From NCBI RefSeq assembly GCF_003589595.1, contig NW_020653856.1:53014-117013 (forward strand): a stretch of DNA of 64,000 nt, given 5' to 3'. The notes beneath the pieces are model-generated. The model was not told the origin of the DNA, ran no database searches, and saw nothing but the letters and a program-made list of their open reading frames with translations. The position numbers and the translations under genes were made by a program. The DNA comes from Hyposmocoma kahamanoa (Eukaryota > Arthropoda > Insecta > Lepidoptera > Cosmopterigidae). This document shows positions 62,224 to 64,000 of this stretch, one piece after another; position 1 is the stretch's first letter; each line of letters begins with the position of its first letter.

Positions 62224-64000
62224 TATTCTAATACAAAATGTACAAAGCATAAAAAATAAAATTCATATATTAGAAAGCATATTAGAAGAACACCCCTATG
62301 AAGTTATATGTTTGACTGAAACCTGGATCTCGGAATCTCAAAGAAACCATGCCCACATCGATGGTTATGAGATAGCGGCAGTTTACTGCAGGCGCGAGCA
62401 CAGAGGCGGTGGTGTGGCCATATTGGTACGAGAAGGTTTAATGTTCAGTAACAGACCAGACATTACCAACTTATCCGTTGAATATGTGATTGAGTGCAGT
62501 GCAATAGAAATAAAACCTAATATAATTTTAATTAACATATATAGGCCTGACAGAGATATTGAGTTATTTTTTAGTTTTTAGAGAAATTACTTGTTAAGAT
62601 TAAAAATAATTATTACAGAAAGCATATTATAATAGGAGGAGATTTTAATATTAACGCAACACAAAACTGTATAAATTATAAAAAACTACTCAATATGATG
62701 CTAGAATACAATTTGTTACAAATAGTTAAGGCACCAACTAGAGTTACACCTACAAGCACTTCATGTATAGATCTAGTCTTTACAAATAACAAAGACTACA
62801 TAGTGTCTATCGAGGACCAAGGTATCTCAGATCACAGAGGTGTTATATATAAATTTGTACTAAATAAAAAAGACATAACAATAGAATCAATAAAAACATA
62901 TAAAAGAAAATTTACGAAAAAGAATATTGCACTTTTTAAACAAGAACTCCAAAACATAGATTGGAATAATATTATAAACCCAAATAATAATATAAATAAA
63001 AATTTCAACTTATTTTATGATAAATTTAAATTACTTTTACATAAAAACATGCCTAAAAAGCACATAACTATATCTAAACAAAAGAAAAACTCTTGGCTAA
63101 GTAGAGGACTAAAAAAATCTTTGAAACATAAAAGACTCCTTCAAATTTTAGTAAAATCAACAAAATGCAATGGGGTATTAAAAAAGTTTTCAAAAACATA
63201 TAATAAAATATTAAAACGAAGTTTAAAAACAGCGAAAAGAATTATATATACAAAAGAAATGGAAACGTCCAAAAATAAAACAAAAACAATGTGGAATATA
63301 ATAAAAAAAGTTACTGCTAAACCAACAAATAAATATATAAACAACATAAAAATTACCGTAAATAATACAAGCATACAATGTCCAACTTCTATTTCTAATA
63401 TTTTCAATCAGTATTTTGTATCAGTTGGGCAAAACAAGCAATCAGGAACAAGCCATATCATGCAAAACAATGACCGGCCTGTATTGAAACCAATTGAAAA
63501 TTCATTATTTTTAGAACCAGCTACAGAAAGCGAAATATTCAATATCATCCATAACATTCGTAACACACATAGTTGTGGCTTGGACGACATTCCCCCATCT
63601 CTCATTAGAGAATGTATCTACGAACTAACTCCTCCATTAACTAAACTTGTAAATCAATCCTTTGACGAAGGCACATTTCCAGACGCGTTAAAAATCGCGA
63701 AAATAAAACCTGTATTAAAAAGAGGTGGTAAAGATGATGACCTAACCCAATACCGACCCATTGCACTCTTACCTGCACTTTCCAAAGTATTCGAAAAGAC
63801 AATGACGAACCGTCTAATGCTCTTCATGGAAAAGTATAATGTATTTGACAATAATCAGTACGGTTTTAGAAAAAAGAGATCCACTACCCTAGCCGTGTAC
63901 AAGTATATTCAAGAAGCTTTAAACTACATAAGAGACAAAAATTACTCAGTCGGATTACTCCTTGACATGACTAAAGCATATGACAAGGTTTCTCACCCTA
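62205..64000 (+). pseudogene. LINE ORF2 N-terminal part: endonuclease and start of reverse transcriptase
   Basis: The frame opens about 30 bases before the ORF1 stop (TIPFETNFNILIQNVQSIKN); no ATG is obvious near its start. The endonuclease has VICLTETWISES, RREHRGGGVAILVREG and LINIYRPDRD. It then hits a stop at 62579-62581, where a one-base slip in T-rich DNA shifts to LEKLLVKIKNN, HIIIGGDFNIN, SCIDLVFTN and GISDHRGV. From there it is open to the window edge: LDDIPPSLIRECIYELTPPL, YRPIALLPALSKVFEKTM, YGFRKKRSTTLAVY and motif A LLLDMTKAYDKV. Motifs B and C lie outside. One indel is the only defect seen, so a sequencing or assembly error is possible. Confidence 0.85.

Larger units (their letters stand above)
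60380..64000 (+). mobile_element. Well-preserved LINE with PHD-like ORF1, running off the window
   Basis: A leader of about 550 bases (60390-60939), including 'gccaccagagggcc' and 'cccctagagggcg' near 60845-60900, is followed by intact ORF1 (60940-62223) and by ORF2 with a single frameshift, still open at 64000. AT-rich codon use matches neither LINE-A nor the LOA-like element. It is one of the two youngest-looking elements in the window. Confidence 0.85.

Overview
The window looks like nuclear DNA of an insect, most probably a moth or butterfly (Lepidoptera). The reasons are the dense mixture of Jockey/CR1-like, R1/LOA-like and RTE-like LINEs, LINE 3' ends carrying the stem-loop 'atcgct..agcgat' followed by 'aag.ccgcc', an RTE tail encoding 'AYIQQWTSFG', tRNA-derived SINEs, and a short TTAGG-type telomere-like motif. 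The background is AT-rich with short CpG-rich islands. I found no convincing host protein-coding gene. Every recognisable protein comes from a transposable element.

Layout. 1-3447: LINE-A, with a GC-rich 5' region, an uninterrupted 998-codon endonuclease/reverse transcriptase ORF and a 22-A tail. 3448-7203: a broken LOA/R1-like LINE (ORF1 plus ORF2) carrying a 780-bp DNA transposon (4693-5472) whose removal restores the reading frame. 7203 to about 8230, minus strand: a deleted relative of LINE-A. 9.6-13.7 kb: anonymous DNA with dispersed repeat F, a pentanucleotide repeat, a CpG-rich island and a tRNA-derived SINE. 13.7-16.1 kb: a second degraded LINE-A relative interrupted by a LINE tail. 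16.8-19.0 kb, minus: remnants of two LINEs. 20.4-22.9 kb: a Jockey/CR1-like ORF2 with one frameshift. 24.2 kb: a tRNA-like core inside a 28-bp perfect inverted repeat. 25.1-26.6 kb, minus: decayed Jockey-like reverse transcriptase. 27.3-28.1 kb, minus: an RTE tail and the C-terminus of a LINE with a restriction-like endonuclease. 28161-32461: a complete but inactivated Copia LTR retrotransposon with unusually short 95-bp LTRs. 32.6 kb: a second SINE copy. 32.8-39.6 kb: anonymous AT-rich DNA. 39.7-44.2 kb: a LINE with intact ORF1 and an ORF2 carrying three TAG stops. 45.1-46.0 kb: three repeat F copies. 46-57 kb: a repeat-poor stretch with many CpG-rich islands, possibly cis-regulatory. 57.2-60.4 kb: a decayed Jockey-like element. 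60.4-64.0 kb: a well-preserved LINE with a PHD-like ORF1 that runs off the window.

How the parts relate. The window is a layered record of insertions. LINEs supply endonuclease and reverse transcriptase, and the SINEs are presumably mobilised by such enzymes. The DNA transposon and Copia element have no intact enzymes here. The two best candidates for recent activity are LINE-A (intact ORF2, clean poly(A)) and the last LINE (intact ORF1, ORF2 with a single frameshift). Clade names are judgements from motifs by eye; no database search was possible.
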